Position numbers and translations under genes: made by a program | Part shown: one piece after another, positions 20,761 to 31,505 of the stretch | Numbering within the stretch: the stretch's first letter is position 1 | Layout: each line of letters begins with the position of its first letter | From: Isoetes taiwanensis | Taxonomy: Eukaryota; Streptophyta; Lycopodiopsida; Isoetales; Isoetaceae | Assembly: GCA_021234155.1 (NCBI GenBank) | Contig: JAJEKV010000041.1 | Coordinates: forward strand, 4,330,829-4,394,828 | Direction of reading: 5' to 3' | DNA length: 64,000 nucleotides | The notes under the pieces: generated by a model | The model's input: the letters and a program-made list of their open reading frames with translations, nothing else | Databases searched by the model: none | Told to the model about the DNA's origin: nothing

Positions 20761-20904
20761 TCTGGGGTTAAAACGTGGTGTTGCGTATAATAATAAGCTT
20801 TAAGGGTGATGACATAATAAGGACACATTACATGGAGACATATCCAAAACTACCTTGACATGATCTTATATGACATACCTCTTCAAAAGATCATGAACAC
20901 ACAT

Positions 20905-21060
20905 GCCCCTACTTATGGAATGCATTTTAGGGTCTACAAATCATTGCAGCCAGAGGTGGTATTTGATTCCATTATACGAACCTACCTTCGGGATGAGTTG
21001 TCTCACGTGTTTGATACTCGTGATCTTTAATATCAACATGGGCTGCTGTCGAAAGTTGCA
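20905..21060 (+). other. Helitron-family 3' coding-like segment
   Basis: The reading DSIIRTYLRDELSHVFDTRD on the plus strand matches a segment near 23120-23200 (minus) in the autonomous Helitron (DSIIGVYFRDELSHVLDSRE). Both lie a few hundred bases from the Helitron 3' end, so this is an element-borne conserved segment. Function is unknown. Confidence 0.5.
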
Positions 21061-21134
21061 CATATAGACATTAAGGTCGAGTAAAAATACAAGTCGGGAC
21101 ATTAGCCCGGCAACGCCGGGCACACGTTTACTAG

Positions 21135-21253
21135 TAATACCTTGTTTAGGATCTGATTACCAACTCTTGCAGTGCAGGTGAAAGCATCAGGGTCATGCTC
21201 TTCTTGTCTTAGCATTTGCTCAGCTATATGATTGGTAAAAACAACTTGCTTGC
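21135..21253 (-). pseudogene. Gypsy protease, N-terminal strand
   Basis: Minus-strand frame QVVFTNHIAEQMLR, then DPDAFTCTARVG, leading directly to the DGG active site across Helitron 1. It joins the 17179-17559 segment in the same frame when the Helitron is ignored. The right edge is cut by the composite insertion at about 21254. Confidence 0.8.
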
Positions 21254-21633
21254 GTTATGTGTTTTAGACGCATATGTGTTATTTAGATGCATATGTGTTT
21301 TAGACATATGTGTTATAATAAATATGTGTTATATAGTAGACATATGCCGCATATGTGTTATTTAGACGCATATGTGTTATTTACTAAAACACATATGTCT
21401 ACTCTCAGACGTTTTCGACGGACAAATTTCTTTGTGTTAGAACAGAAGCACACTGATCAACCAGAATAAACCCAAAGAAAAATCTGATTTATAGATAAGA
21501 AACCCACAGATTCAACCTAAAAATCAGAAAAAACCAGGATCCCACGGATTGAACCCATTGTAACAAAAAAAAAGTGTATGAATCAACCAAAAAGAAACCC
21601 AAGCACCGTAAAATCCACCTACTTCTGTGTGTT

Positions 21634-21789
21634 TTATCCACAAATAACTTTGTATCTTACACTCCTTGCACTTTCTAGAATCGGAACGAACTGTTTTGCC
21701 ACCCTCACCCCAATCGCCATTCGCCTTTGCTCAATGTCTGTTTGAGTTAGCGTCTTGTTCAAGAAATTTTCCCAAGCTGGTGCCGCCAT
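21634..21789 (-). pseudogene. Truncated B3-domain exon, copy A
   Basis: It starts MAAPAWENFLNKTLTQTDIE and is the first third of the B3 protein encoded intact at 48461-48886. After VICG it runs into unrelated sequence and stops, so the DNA-binding fold is incomplete. Confidence 0.7.
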
Positions 21790-22285
21790 GTCTGAACATA
21801 AATAAATGTTAGAAACTGTCATCCAGCATTTAGCATTTGTTATGAAATGTTGTCTACTAAATAACACATATGCGTTATGTGTTTTAGACGCATATGTGTT
21901 ATTTAGACGCATATGTGTTTTAGACATATGTGTTATAATAAATATGTGTTATATAGTAGACATATGCCGCATATGTGTTATTTAGATGTATATGTGTTAT
22001 TTACTAAAACACATATGAGAGTAGACATATGTGTTACTAAAACACATATGTCTACTCTCAGACGTTTTCGACGGACAAATTTCTTTGTGTTAGAACAGAA
22101 GCACACTGATCAACCAGAATAAACCCAAAGAAAAATCTGATTTATAGATAAGAAACCCACAGATTCAACCTAAAAATCAGAAAAAACCAGGATCCCACGG
22201 ATTGAACCCATTGTAACTAAAAAAAGAGTATGAATCAACTAAAAGGAAATCCAAGCACCCTAAAATCCACCTACTTCTGTGTGTT

Positions 22286-22435
22286 TTATCCAACTTTGTA
22301 TCTTGCACTCCTCGCACTTTCTAGAATCGGAAAGAACTGTTTTGCCACCCTCACCCTAATCGACATTCGCCTTTGCTCAATGTCTGCTTGAGTTAGCGTC
22401 TTGTTCAAGAAATTTTCCCAAACTGGTGCCGCCAT
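22286..22435 (-). pseudogene. Truncated B3-domain exon, copy B
   Basis: The same 5' exon piece as copy A, ending after SARYK. It is almost identical to copy C at 28383-28532, showing recent amplification within the tandem array. Confidence 0.7.
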
Positions 22436-22639
22436 GTCTGAACACAAATAAATGTTAGAAACTGTCATCCAGCATTTAGCATTTGTTATGAAATGTTGTC
22501 TACTAAATAACACATATGCGTTATGTATTTTAGACGCATATGTGTTATTTAGACGCATATGTGTTATAATAAATACTAGTAAACGTGTGCCCGGCATTGC
22601 CGGGGTAATGTCCTAGGCATGTGTTTTTACTCGGCTTTT

Positions 22640-23380
22640 AACGTCCATACACACGTTGATATAGGCAAGATCAGACAATATTTGTTTTTGTAATTTTTTT
22701 GTTATTGAAATTTGTCTAATGACAGTCTCATCAATCTATTAACTTTGCGTTTATCAATTTCAACAGAGAAAAGAATGCTTTGTAACAAATGTGTTAAATC
22801 TACCTCTAAAAACAAAATTTTGGAAAGCTGGATCCAGAACTTATGCTCAAAATGTCACCCTTAGAAGTAGTTAAGTACACGAACAAAAAATAGGTACAAA
22901 AATACAAAACACAAAATTTTGTCCTAGCTCATTGACGTATTTTAGTTCATGATGGAACTCTAAATATACATCTCCACATGGCGCACATCACCAAGGGCCT
23001 AATATTGTACTTTGTTGGATAACATATTAGCCGGGGTAAAAGTGAAATGCACTTCTCCGACAGATAACATCTTAGCCGGGGTAAAAGTGAAATGCACGGG
23101 CGAGTCATTGATTCGAACTGCCCACGACGTCTCACGACTATCAAGCACGTGAGACAACTCATCCCGAAAGTAGACTCCTATGATGGAATCAGATACCGCC
23201 TCAGGAAGGAATGATTTGTAAACCCTAAAATGGGTTCCATTACATATTCCAACACATGTGAGTTCCTTTGCTACTAAGACACCAATTCACCAGTGCATGG
23301 TATCGTTTCTCATCTGAAAAAGAAGACAAATAATTGCACGTTTAGTCAAAGCACTACATTACCCAAAAGATAGATACATG
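22640..23380 (-). other. Helitron 3' region with a repeated coding-like motif
   Basis: Minus-strand reading gives YFRDELSHVLDSRETSWAVR followed by VHFTFTPAKMLS and a second VHFTFTPANMLS, from a 50-bp tandem duplication near 23025-23095. The upstream half is shared with Helitron 1. No domain is recognised. Confidence 0.45.
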
Positions 23381-23384
23381 CACT

Positions 23385-23720
23385 TTATCCTCCACCTACC
23401 TCTCTCAAAGCACATCCGCTTAAACACCGTTCACTTGGATAGGCTTGATCAAATAGGAAGTCATCAATTAGTTGGATGAACTGCTCCAACTTGACAACCT
23501 CGTCAGTGCAAAATATATCCTTGAGCTTTCCAATAAGCTCCTCAATTTCCACGCTTGCTACTCCATGCATATGAGCATGGTATTTTCGTTCCCAATCATA
23601 CCATGACCCAAGAGCACGTACGACAAAAATAACACTGGTAACGTGATAACTCCTGTCACCTTTTAGGCATTTGGCGACGTGGTGACCAAAGACATACCAA
23701 GGGACCAAAATACGCACCAT
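23385..23720 (-). CDS. Unrecognised Helitron-borne ORF (111 aa)
   Basis: An open frame after the helicase on the same strand, beginning MVRILVPWYVFGHHVAKCLK. It contains SWYDWERKYHAHMHG and an acidic helix-like stretch. It could be the tail of a captured gene or an extra Helitron domain. It follows the helicase by about 110 bp. No known motif is visible and coding status is uncertain. Confidence 0.3.
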   Translation of the reverse strand: MVRILVPWYVFGHHVAKCLKGDRSYHVTSVIFVVRALGSWYDWERKYHAHMHGVASVEIEELIGKLKDIFCTDEVVKLEQFIQLIDDFLFDQAYPSERCLSGCALREVGGG

Positions 23721-23832
23721 CTACATGGATAAATAAGTAAGTAAGTACATAAGAAAAAAAGAAATAAAATAAAAGAAATCAATGAAAAAAAGAGAAATCG
23801 AAAGTAGAGACATTTAAGTATTAGGCTCACAA

Positions 23833-26800
23833 TTAGAGGAGTTCTTTGTATACAATATTTGTTGTATATCTTGATCGGCCGACCTCTGCGGAAGCATCTC
23901 CATCCTTCGATAGAATGAGTACCTTTATGCCTTGGATTCCTTGAGCTCTCGAGAGTGCCACATAGAGTTGTCCGTGACTAAATACTGGGTTTGGCAAATA
24001 CAAACCAACCATTTTCATCGTTTGGCCCCAGGACTTGTTGATTGTCATGCCAAAAGTCAAGTGAGCGAAATTGTATCGCTCAAACCGAAATGGAAGTTCT
24101 CGCATTATTTGGCACCAAAGGAATTCAAATATGAACACTCTGCTCCCAATATTTTTTTCGGTGACAATCTCGATCTCTATAGCACATCTTCCCAATGAAC
24201 GTATGATGAGGCGAGTTCCATTGTAGAGTCCTTTCCGTAGAAACCGACCTCAACAACATGACAATCATGCCAACCTTCAATGTCAATTGATGTGGAGGCA
24301 TCCCACTCGAGTTTGGCGATTCAAAAATTCAACAGGATAGACCCCTGCATCATTCTCATCCACAAACGATCGGCACTGTAATAATCAACAGGCGTAGCAG
24401 GCAACCACCCTGTCATCCTCTTGTTTACTTCATCTACATCGTCATTTAGTGGCGTAAGGATTGCCCTTTGCACCCAATAGGGCACACTTTCATAATTCGT
24501 GGAAACATCCCGAAATGCCACGGCTAGCAAATCATTCAAGTCCTGTGATTTGACACAAATCTCTTCCGGAAGACATATTACGTCCGACCCAATGTCGGGA
24601 AATGTGGTTTCGAGCCCATCTCCAACCCGTAGAAGATAGTCAGCAAATGCCCTTTGCTCTTCCAGATCGTTCCCCACATTGTTCATTACCCGCATGTTTG
24701 TATTGAGCTTATGTTCCTCGACATGATCCCATATGTAAGAGTACTTCAAGGAAGCTTGCACAATTTGGTCGTGGTACCACAGGTGGAACCTGGCGAAAAT
24801 CTCCTCCTAAAACAACAATGAGTCCTCCAAATAATTTGTCACATGACATCACATCATGGAGCGTTCTATCCAGTGCTTCATAAACATGTTTATGCATCAT
24901 TGGGGCCTCATCCCATATAATCATACGTGTCGCTCTTATCAATTTTGCCATGTCGGACTGCTTTGGAATATTGCACGTTGATGTCTCATCTATATTTATC
25001 GGTATCTTGAACCTTGAATGTGCAGTGCGCCCGCCCTTCAATAAAGTGGATGCAATTCCAGAGGAAGCAACTGCAAGTGCAATGAAACCTCTGGCACGAA
25101 CATAAGACAACATGGTGTTAAAAAAAAACTCTTTCCTGATCCACCTGCACCATGAACAAAGAACACCCGTCCTTTTTCCAACATCACGTGCTCATGGATC
25201 ACACAGTCAAAGATAATACGTTGGTTGTGATATAGGCGGTCCACAGCTTCTTGCACCTCTGCCATGTCTTCTTGAAACACCTCATCCCGAAATATCATAT
25301 ATGGATCTATTGCACGCTCGGGAAGAATGAATTCAAACTCTCTCAAAGATCGTCCGCCAGAATTCACACACTTGCACACTTTGATCCTCCGCAACCCTTC
25401 GTGCCTCATGCAAGAAGTCATCGACCATAGAAAGCTTGACTTCTTCCCACGATTCTGTGGATTCGGTGGGTTCGCAATTTAAAAGTATCATGGCGAACAT
25501 ATGTCGCAAATTGTGGTGGCATGTCCCATCTTTGCGCTTCTGAAGAGACTCGAGCCATTCTGTGTCGTCCCGAAGCAACCCACGACGAATGCAAGCTTCT
25601 TTATATGTTGCACACAACTCCCCGTCAAAGGAGCGTAAATCTTCAAAACTAATTGCACCTGTCACGCGGGTCAACAGGAGTCGTAAATAGTATCGCTCTC
25701 CTTCTGAAGGATTAACAAAGTACATGCGTCCAATAGTGGGAAACTTCAAGGTATTCTCTCGACCTTCCATTTTCGACGGGTTGATCGTGGGTAAACTTTT
25801 TAGGAAAATCATGATAGAGCAATTGAGTAGCCTCTCTAGCCTCTCTACCCCCAGATGCATTCATCTCGAAAAATGCTGTCAATGTTGTTCCATTATTCTT
25901 GCTTCTTATACTGTCCATGCTCATACCTTCTCGATAGTATACATCTTGTTGCATTGGGAGATGCACAGCCAATCTAGTGACATGGGGAAACTGTTGTTGT
26001 ATTTCATATGAGAGGATTCTCCATGATGCCTCGTGGTCGGTGAAAATAGCGTGCATTCAAGTATTGCTCAACCTCATCATGGTTTATGGTGGGTCTGGTG
26101 CTAGTAGATGCACCATCACTCGCTGCTTTTAAGTTCACATTGATCATATCCGACCCTTTGTATACATATTTATATAGATATTTAATGGCCTTGACGGCAG
26201 CACATACCTCAACATTGATATGGCACTTGAAGTACGATGTCAGCCACGGATTGTATGGCACGACCCATCTGTTGTCTAAATGTATATCCCCTTTTTTCAC
26301 CTTTCGACCATCATCCCTTCTTCGGTACAATGGATATCCGTCAACAACTGTCGTCTCATCTGAAAATGCACGTGGATAATGTTTTGTACATTTACCATCC
26401 TGCATACACGGACTATTCGGATATCCAATACCACATGGCCCGTGCATCATATTACGGGTGACAACCTCATATAATTCGGGATATGCATCCTTATCCGGTA
26501 TTTCAAAGACAAAATGATTTGATCAATCTCTTCTACCGTGAAGGGCTTGTCGGCTGATCCAATATAGTCAACAAATGTACATGTGGCAAGCATCTCTTTT
26601 GGAACTCAATAACATAGACTTTTATGCGATTATGCGGTAGAATATACCATGATTAGTTATCGATCTACCGGCTCCTTTACTTTCATATGGAATACTCGGC
26701 TACTAACTCGGGTCGATCATTTGGCGGTGGGCCATATAATAATTCCTCCTAATCTCTTTCCAATTCGCATTGGCGGTCATGGTTATAAAGAGGTCCTACC

Positions 26801-27903
26801 GCCATGTTCGCGAACAATAGACATGGCATCCCGATACCGTTGGATCATGTATCTCTGACCTCCTACATGTGAGGATGGTAACACAACTTTTCTACCAATA
26901 GCACTTGCATCATCTCCTTCAAAGTCCATAACGCCTGCAACATGTCTTTTTCGAATGGTGTGTTGATTCAACACAATGAATTGTAGCCTTTCTTGTTCCA
27001 TCTTCGCAAAACATATCACAAATGTATTCTTGAAACAACCGGCCCGACCATGTGAAGGGTGGATGCATGTCCACGTCGCGTGAACAGATGATACCTGTAG
27101 TATTCCATAATAGTTACTTCCTTTGCACCACTCCGTCCATGAGGTATTTTAAAATGCCATCCATCTGTACCGTAGGGAAGAAGCAACACAAAGTGCAATG
27201 GGTCATATCTTTGAAAGTGATATGCATCTATAAGTTTCAAGCCACCATCCTTAGAGTGTATAATAATATCTCTCTGACCATCCTCGGGCTTATCATCAAT
27301 AGGCATTAAGACAGCCACCTCATTTGCAGTTGGAGCATTATATTGCCTCCTCACAGGATTTTGCACGTTGCAAGAAGGTATACGCAAACGATATCCATGG
27401 TTGGATGATTACGCATAATTTGTGCCGCATTCAAAAATATGCTAACAAATGGATTGTGCTCTGTCATAAGGGCCCCAGAATCGCACAACTATTTCTTGTT
27501 TCAGTCCATCAAAAATAGACATCCTACGTTCAACTTGCATGTCATCACCATCCATGATGTATATTTGTGCGAATTTTGCATGCTCTTGATGGCCTTGCTG
27601 TGGCAATAGCGTTCCCATCTTATGGCACATGCGGCCATTGACCCTAAAGGTATAGGCCCCACCAATAGCATTTGCCACCGCCTCATCAATTTTCACGCCC
27701 ACTGAGGCAAATGAGAATATATTATTGTACTTCCTGATGTTCGTGCGAAAGTGATCACCTACACTATCTGTTCTCGTATATAGGTCAAATAATGCCTGTG
27801 GTGGTTCAGGAATCAATGGTAGTTGAACCTTTCTATTTTCACATGCCCGACATTTCTTTTTAACTAAGAGCTCTTCTATCCATTGCATAGCCCCACAATG
27901 CAA
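23833..27903 (-). pseudogene. Helitron Rep-helicase (RepHel)
   Basis: A large protein broken into at least eight frames. In order: an N-terminus with HCGAMQWIEEL (27900); a Rep motif FITMTANANWKEI (about 26760-26800) and the HUH-type LPHVH (about 26580-26620); GPCGIGYPNSPCMQDGKCTKHYPR (26450-26380), the conserved Cys/His stretch after it; a Pif1-type helicase with Walker A GAGGSGKSF (about 25140) and Walker B IIWDEAPMM (about 24900); and helicase motif TINKSWGQT followed by HGQLYVALSRA (24030-23930). Gln is replaced by Trp in the TINKSQGQT consensus. This is the rolling-circle transposition enzyme for Helitrons. Frameshifts, stops and a missing 5' end mean no active product here. Confidence 0.9.
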
Positions 27904-28985
27904 TGTTAGAAACTGTCATCCAGCATTTAGCATTTGTTATGAAATGTTGTCTACTAAATAACACATATGCGTTATGTGTTTTAGACGCATATGTGTTATT
28001 TAGACGCATATGTGTTTTAGACATATGTATTATAATAAATATGTGTTATATAGTAGACATATGCCGCATATGTGTTATTTAGACGCATATGTGTTATTTA
28101 CTAAAACACATATGAGAGTAGACATATGTGTTACTAAAACACATATGTCTACTCTCAGACGTTTTCGACGGACAAATTTCTTTGTGTTAGAACAGAAGCA
28201 CACTGATCAACCAGAATAAACCCAAAGAAAAATCTGATTTATAGATAAGAAACCCACAGATTCAACCTAAAAATCAGAAAAAACCAGGATCCCACGGATT
28301 GAACCCATTGTAACTAAAAAAAGAGTATGAATCAACTAAAAGGAAATCCAAGCACCCTAAAATCCACCTACTTCTGTGTGTTTTATCCAACTTTGTATCT
28401 TGCACTCCTCGCACTTTCTAGAATCGGAAAGAACTGTTTTGCCACCCTCACCCTAATTGACATTCGCCTTTGCTCAATGTCTGCTTGAGTTAGCGTCTTG
28501 TTCAAGAAATTTTCCCAAACTGGTGCCGCCATGTCTGAACACAAATAAATGTTAGAAACTGTCATCCAGCATTTAGCATTTGTTATGAAATGTTGTCTAC
28601 TAAATAACACATATGCGTTATGTATTTTAGACGCATATGTGTTATTTAGACGCATATGTGTTATAATAAATATGTGTTATATAGTAGACATATGCCGCAT
28701 ATGTGTTATTTAGACGCATATGTGTTATTTACTAAAACACATATGAGAGTAGACATATGTGTTACTAAAACACATATGTCTACTCAGACGTTTTCGACGG
28801 ACAAATTTCTTTGTGTTAGAACAGAAGCACACTGATCAACCAGAATAAACCCAAAGAAAAATATGATTTATAGATAAGAAACCCACAGATTCAACCCAAA
28901 AATCAGCAGGATCCCACGGATTGAACCCATTGTAACTAAAAAAAAGGGTATGAATCAACCAAAAGAAACCCAAGCACCCTAAAAT
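27902..28985. repeat. Tandem 645-bp palindrome/B3 units, right block
   Basis: Unit starts at 27902 and 28549 (647 bp apart) continue the array seen left of the Helitron. Sequence identity with 21807-22451 is very high by eye. The second unit lacks the truncated B3 exon after it and instead passes into the gene-G promoter region. Confidence 0.88.
28383..28532 (-). pseudogene. Truncated B3-domain exon, copy C
   Basis: Nearly identical to copy B, starting MAAPVWENFLNKTLTQADIE and ending after SARYK. It is part of the tandem unit. Confidence 0.7.
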
Positions 28986-28991
28986 CCACCT

Positions 28992-29060
28992 GCTTTCTAA
29001 CGGTACTTTCTAACGGTTCTTTCTAACGGTACTTTTACCTTCAAACTATATATACCAATA
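28992..29060 (+). promoter_or_regulatory. Triple TTCTAACGG repeat and TATA-like box, copy X
   Basis: Three direct copies of TTTCTAACGG(T) lie 14 bp apart, followed by CTATATATACC 20 bp later. TCTAACGG(T/C)(T/C) resembles the plant MSA element bound by three-repeat MYB proteins at G2/M promoters. The same block occurs at 49388-49452. That it drives gene G downstream is inference. Confidence 0.5.
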
Positions 29061-29152
29061 CGTAAGTATTGAGAAATAGCTTGGAGGAGAAGATGGTGCG
29101 CACTCGCAAGCAGAGAGAGTTTTGTGAATCCAGTCTCAGCAACATGCACACT
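29061..29152 (+). other. Gene G 5' exon, copy X (interrupted)
   Basis: Sequence identical in layout to 49460-49552, up to CAACATGCACACTC. Copy Y then continues straight into the next part of gene G, whereas here more than 8 kb, including the LINE, intervenes before gene G resumes at 37348. Confidence 0.6.
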
Positions 29153-29469
29153 CTTAGACCTATGAACAAGGTTATAATGAAATATAGAGAAGGGGAGGAA
29201 ACGTACGTATGTCAGTGAAGCAGATAGGGGACAGGTGGCGGATATACGCACACGAAAAATCCGAAGGACAGGATAAGACAAGACCAGCATTTAAGACAGA
29301 CGGGCGTAATAAAGGAGCGAGAATTTAGATAGATTTCGTAACCCTAAAGGTTATAGCACAGTGATAACAAGGAGAAGACGAAAGCTCCGCCTTCAGAATT
29401 TCTCGATCTCTTGAGCTCAGGTTTAGTAGGGAAGCGCCAGCCTATTCCGGCTCAGGTCGGGAGCAGAAA

Positions 29470-29832
29470 ATGGATAAGGGTAAGAAAGCTGCTCCCGACA
29501 GCGATGGGGAGAAGCAGAATGTCAAGAAGCGTTCAAGATCGGGGGTTCCGGGCAACCTCACAATGCCTTATAACCCTGATCTCGAAGATCTCAATCCTTG
29601 GTGTATTTGTGAGCCAGACTGTTTGTGTTTAGGCCGAGGTCTGTCATCATGCATAAGTTGCGGACGAGTACACTGCCTTTTCTGTGATCGTATACATCAT
29701 GCACAATCAATGCGGGATCATGGCTATAATCTTGGGCTGCTAGGTGTGCTTGGTGTTCTAGGAGACAAGAATGATTCAGTCCGGCGCCAGGATACATGCA
29801 GCAATACAGAGATCATCGAGTTATCAGCATAA
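29470..29832 (+). CDS. Small Cys-rich, putative zinc-binding protein
   Basis: A 120-residue frame begins MDKGKKAAPDSDGEKQ with a basic patch (KKRSRS), then a dense Cys/His cluster: WCICEPDCLCLG, SSCISCGRVHCLFCDRIHH. The pairwise CxxC and CxC spacing implies zinc binding; no named domain fits. A second frame downstream (to 29980; IYCCEKNPVDFMCRAYMG and a Lys-rich end) could be a continuing exon. It lies in the same orientation as the LINE downstream, between the interrupted gene G exon and a hAT insertion. Whether it is a host gene fragment or part of the LINE insertion is unresolved. Confidence 0.45.
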   Translation: MDKGKKAAPDSDGEKQNVKKRSRSGVPGNLTMPYNPDLEDLNPWCICEPDCLCLGRGLSSCISCGRVHCLFCDRIHHAQSMRDHGYNLGLLGVLGVLGDKNDSVRRQDTCSNTEIIELSA

Positions 29833-30161
29833 TCTTATGATATGTGATTTTGGCAAAGTCTGTATATATTGCTGTGAAAAAAATCCAGTCGATTTTATGT
29901 GCCGCGCCTACATGGGGAGGAATTTGGAGAAGATCAAGAAGATAGGCGAGCCGTCTACAGAAAAAAAGCAAAAGAAGTAGATCGTCGGGAGTAAGGAACA
30001 AGGAAGGGATGGGATGAAGGACAAGAACGGAGGGGTTTGAAGGGGTTTTGTTCTCTTCTGTTTTTCTGTTTTTATGTTCGTCTTTTATAGCAACCTTTTT
30101 AGCTTCAGCTTCACCAGTGATTTTCTGGCAACTGCCAAACATAAGTAATCAGTGTCAGCTC

Positions 30162-30975
30162 CATGGAAAAAATTAGTGGCTATATATAGCCAAATGGCGA
30201 TTTTTTAAGGGGTCTAGGCAATTTTTGCGACGAATTTTATGAAGAGAGATTTTCTTTTAAAAAATAAAAAATAGCCATAGTTAAAACAAGTACTCCATTA
30301 TTAGTATTAGCCAAACTATTTTATTTCTTTTCCTTAAAGAAAAGGGAATTAGCCTTTCTTTATATTATAATATTTATATATTAAATCACTAATAGCCAAA
30401 TAAAAATGAAATTCTTATCATAGAATTTTACACATCCCCACCTACCATCATCAATGATAGTAGTTTTTTAAACTATGAATTTCTATTATATATACGACAT
30501 ATGCATCTTCAAAAAGGAACTGTAAGAAATGGCCAATATCCCTCTAGATGCCCGAGTTGGTATGCATCTTCCTTCAAGGGTTAGAGATAAGTGCAATTTG
30601 ATCACCATATCTACAAGATGTCGTTGCATTGAATGTAGTTCAGACTATGGATGTTATAAGCTATGTTGTGAGCTTCTGTTAAAAGTTCTTCAATATTATT
30701 GTATGTTCCTTGATTGTTAATTATTATTTGTAATTGTAGTACAATATATCTAAAGCTACAGAATTTAATTTACATTTTTTGCTTTTTGCAATTAAAAAAA
30801 TAGCCAAGTGAAAGTTTATAGTAATAATTTAAAAGTTTCGCCAAGTCCAAATATATATAAATCTAATAAAAATAATAACTTTAGCCAAATTAATATCATA
30901 AATACTGTAAAATTTTGAAAAATAGCCAAATCATTTTTTATGAAAAAATATATAATATGCTTAATTTTTTCCCTG
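30162..30975 (+). mobile_element. Non-autonomous hAT-like element, copy 2
   Basis: Starts CATGGAAAAAATTAG and ends with the complement of CAGGGAAAAAATTAAGC. GTCAGCTC is perfectly duplicated at 30154-30161 and 30976-30983, the 8 bp expected of hAT. It is the inverted homologue of 1144-1963. It contains the small ORF 30529-30720 and no transposase. Confidence 0.92.
30529..30720 (+). CDS. Small conserved ORF inside hAT copy 2
   Basis: A 63-residue frame starting MANIPLDARVGMHLPSRVRD, one residue different from the frame in copy 1 (1401-1592). It contains RCRCIECSSDYGCYKLCC. No homologous family is recognised. Its start codon is preceded by an A-rich leader and it ends MFLDC before a TAA. Confidence 0.3.
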   Translation: MANIPLDARVGMHLPSRVRDKCNLITISTRCRCIECSSDYGCYKLCCELLLKVLQYYCMFLDC

Positions 30976-30983
30976 GTCAGCTC

Positions 30984-31505
30984 ATGGCTGAGTACGAAAT
31001 GTTTGGGTGATGCGGGTAAGTTCATGCAGAAAAGAGACAAAATATTTTTTTGAGAAATAGAAGTGTTTTAAGGATGGGCGAATACGCCAAAAATATGTGC
31101 TTGTGGAAAGCGTCTTTTTTGAATACAAAAGTTAGAATGATGAATGAAATACAGCTCTTCCGTGTATCGCAAATCGGTTGTCTTTGTGTGAATTACTTTA
31201 CCTTTAAAGTAAAGTGTTATATTCATTATCCGCATGTTCTCTATAGGATTTAGTAGACGAAATAGGGCCATGGAATAGATGGTGCTCTAAGGACTTGCAT
31301 TCTGCTGATGACCTGCACGCAGTTTACGACATAATACTAATTCGACCACGCAGCTCTGTAACTTGTTAACACACCCACATTTTCTGTTAAGATTCTGCAA
31401 TAGGAATAGTTATCTTCCTCCATGCACTACCCTCTCCTCAAATGTATTTTCCATAAACTGTATAAACTAGGTGACTAACAATTATCACAAAGGAAAATTT
31501 CTCGT
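30984..31505. other. Unassigned, possibly 3' part of the Cys-rich gene locus
   Basis: Once the hAT element is ignored, this continues the sequence left of 30154. A plus-strand reading near 31260-31360 (GPWNRWCSKDLHSADDLHAV) looks protein-like but no domain is recognised. Confidence 0.3.

Larger units (their letters stand above)
17560..21134 (+). mobile_element. Non-autonomous Helitron 1 (3575 bp)
   Basis: It begins TCTACTTATTTAAAATG after an A and ends with a hairpin (GCCCGGCAACGCCGGGC, 21105-21121), then ACACGTTTACTAG followed by T. TC start, near-terminal hairpin, CTAG end and insertion between A and T are the defining Helitron features. The boundaries are confirmed because the protease frame continues across them when the element is left out. 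No Rep or helicase is encoded. Its 3' end matches that of the Rep/helicase Helitron at 22576-27901, its likely mobiliser. Confidence 0.92.
21254..22575. repeat. Tandem 645-bp palindrome/B3 units, left block
   Basis: Unit starts (AATGTTAGAAACTGTCATCC) are at 21807 and 22452, 645 bp apart. A partial unit (21254-21806) precedes and the last is cut by the Helitron end at 22576. Each unit has a truncated B3 exon, a cluster of CATATG-centred palindromes (ACACATATGTGT type, separated by ATTTAGACG or TAGTAGAC), and a spacer ending with a GACGTTTTCGACGG motif. Confidence 0.88.
22576..27901 (-). mobile_element. Autonomous-type Helitron, 5'-truncated
   Basis: On the minus strand the element ends with a hairpin (22589-22605) and ACACGTTTACTAG followed by T, the same terminus as Helitron 1. 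It encodes Rep/helicase (27903-23833). No TC 5' end is seen; at 27901/27902 it abuts directly the start of a 645-bp unit, next to the first codons of the Rep protein. It therefore lost its 5' end, probably by recombination between tandem units. Confidence 0.85.
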
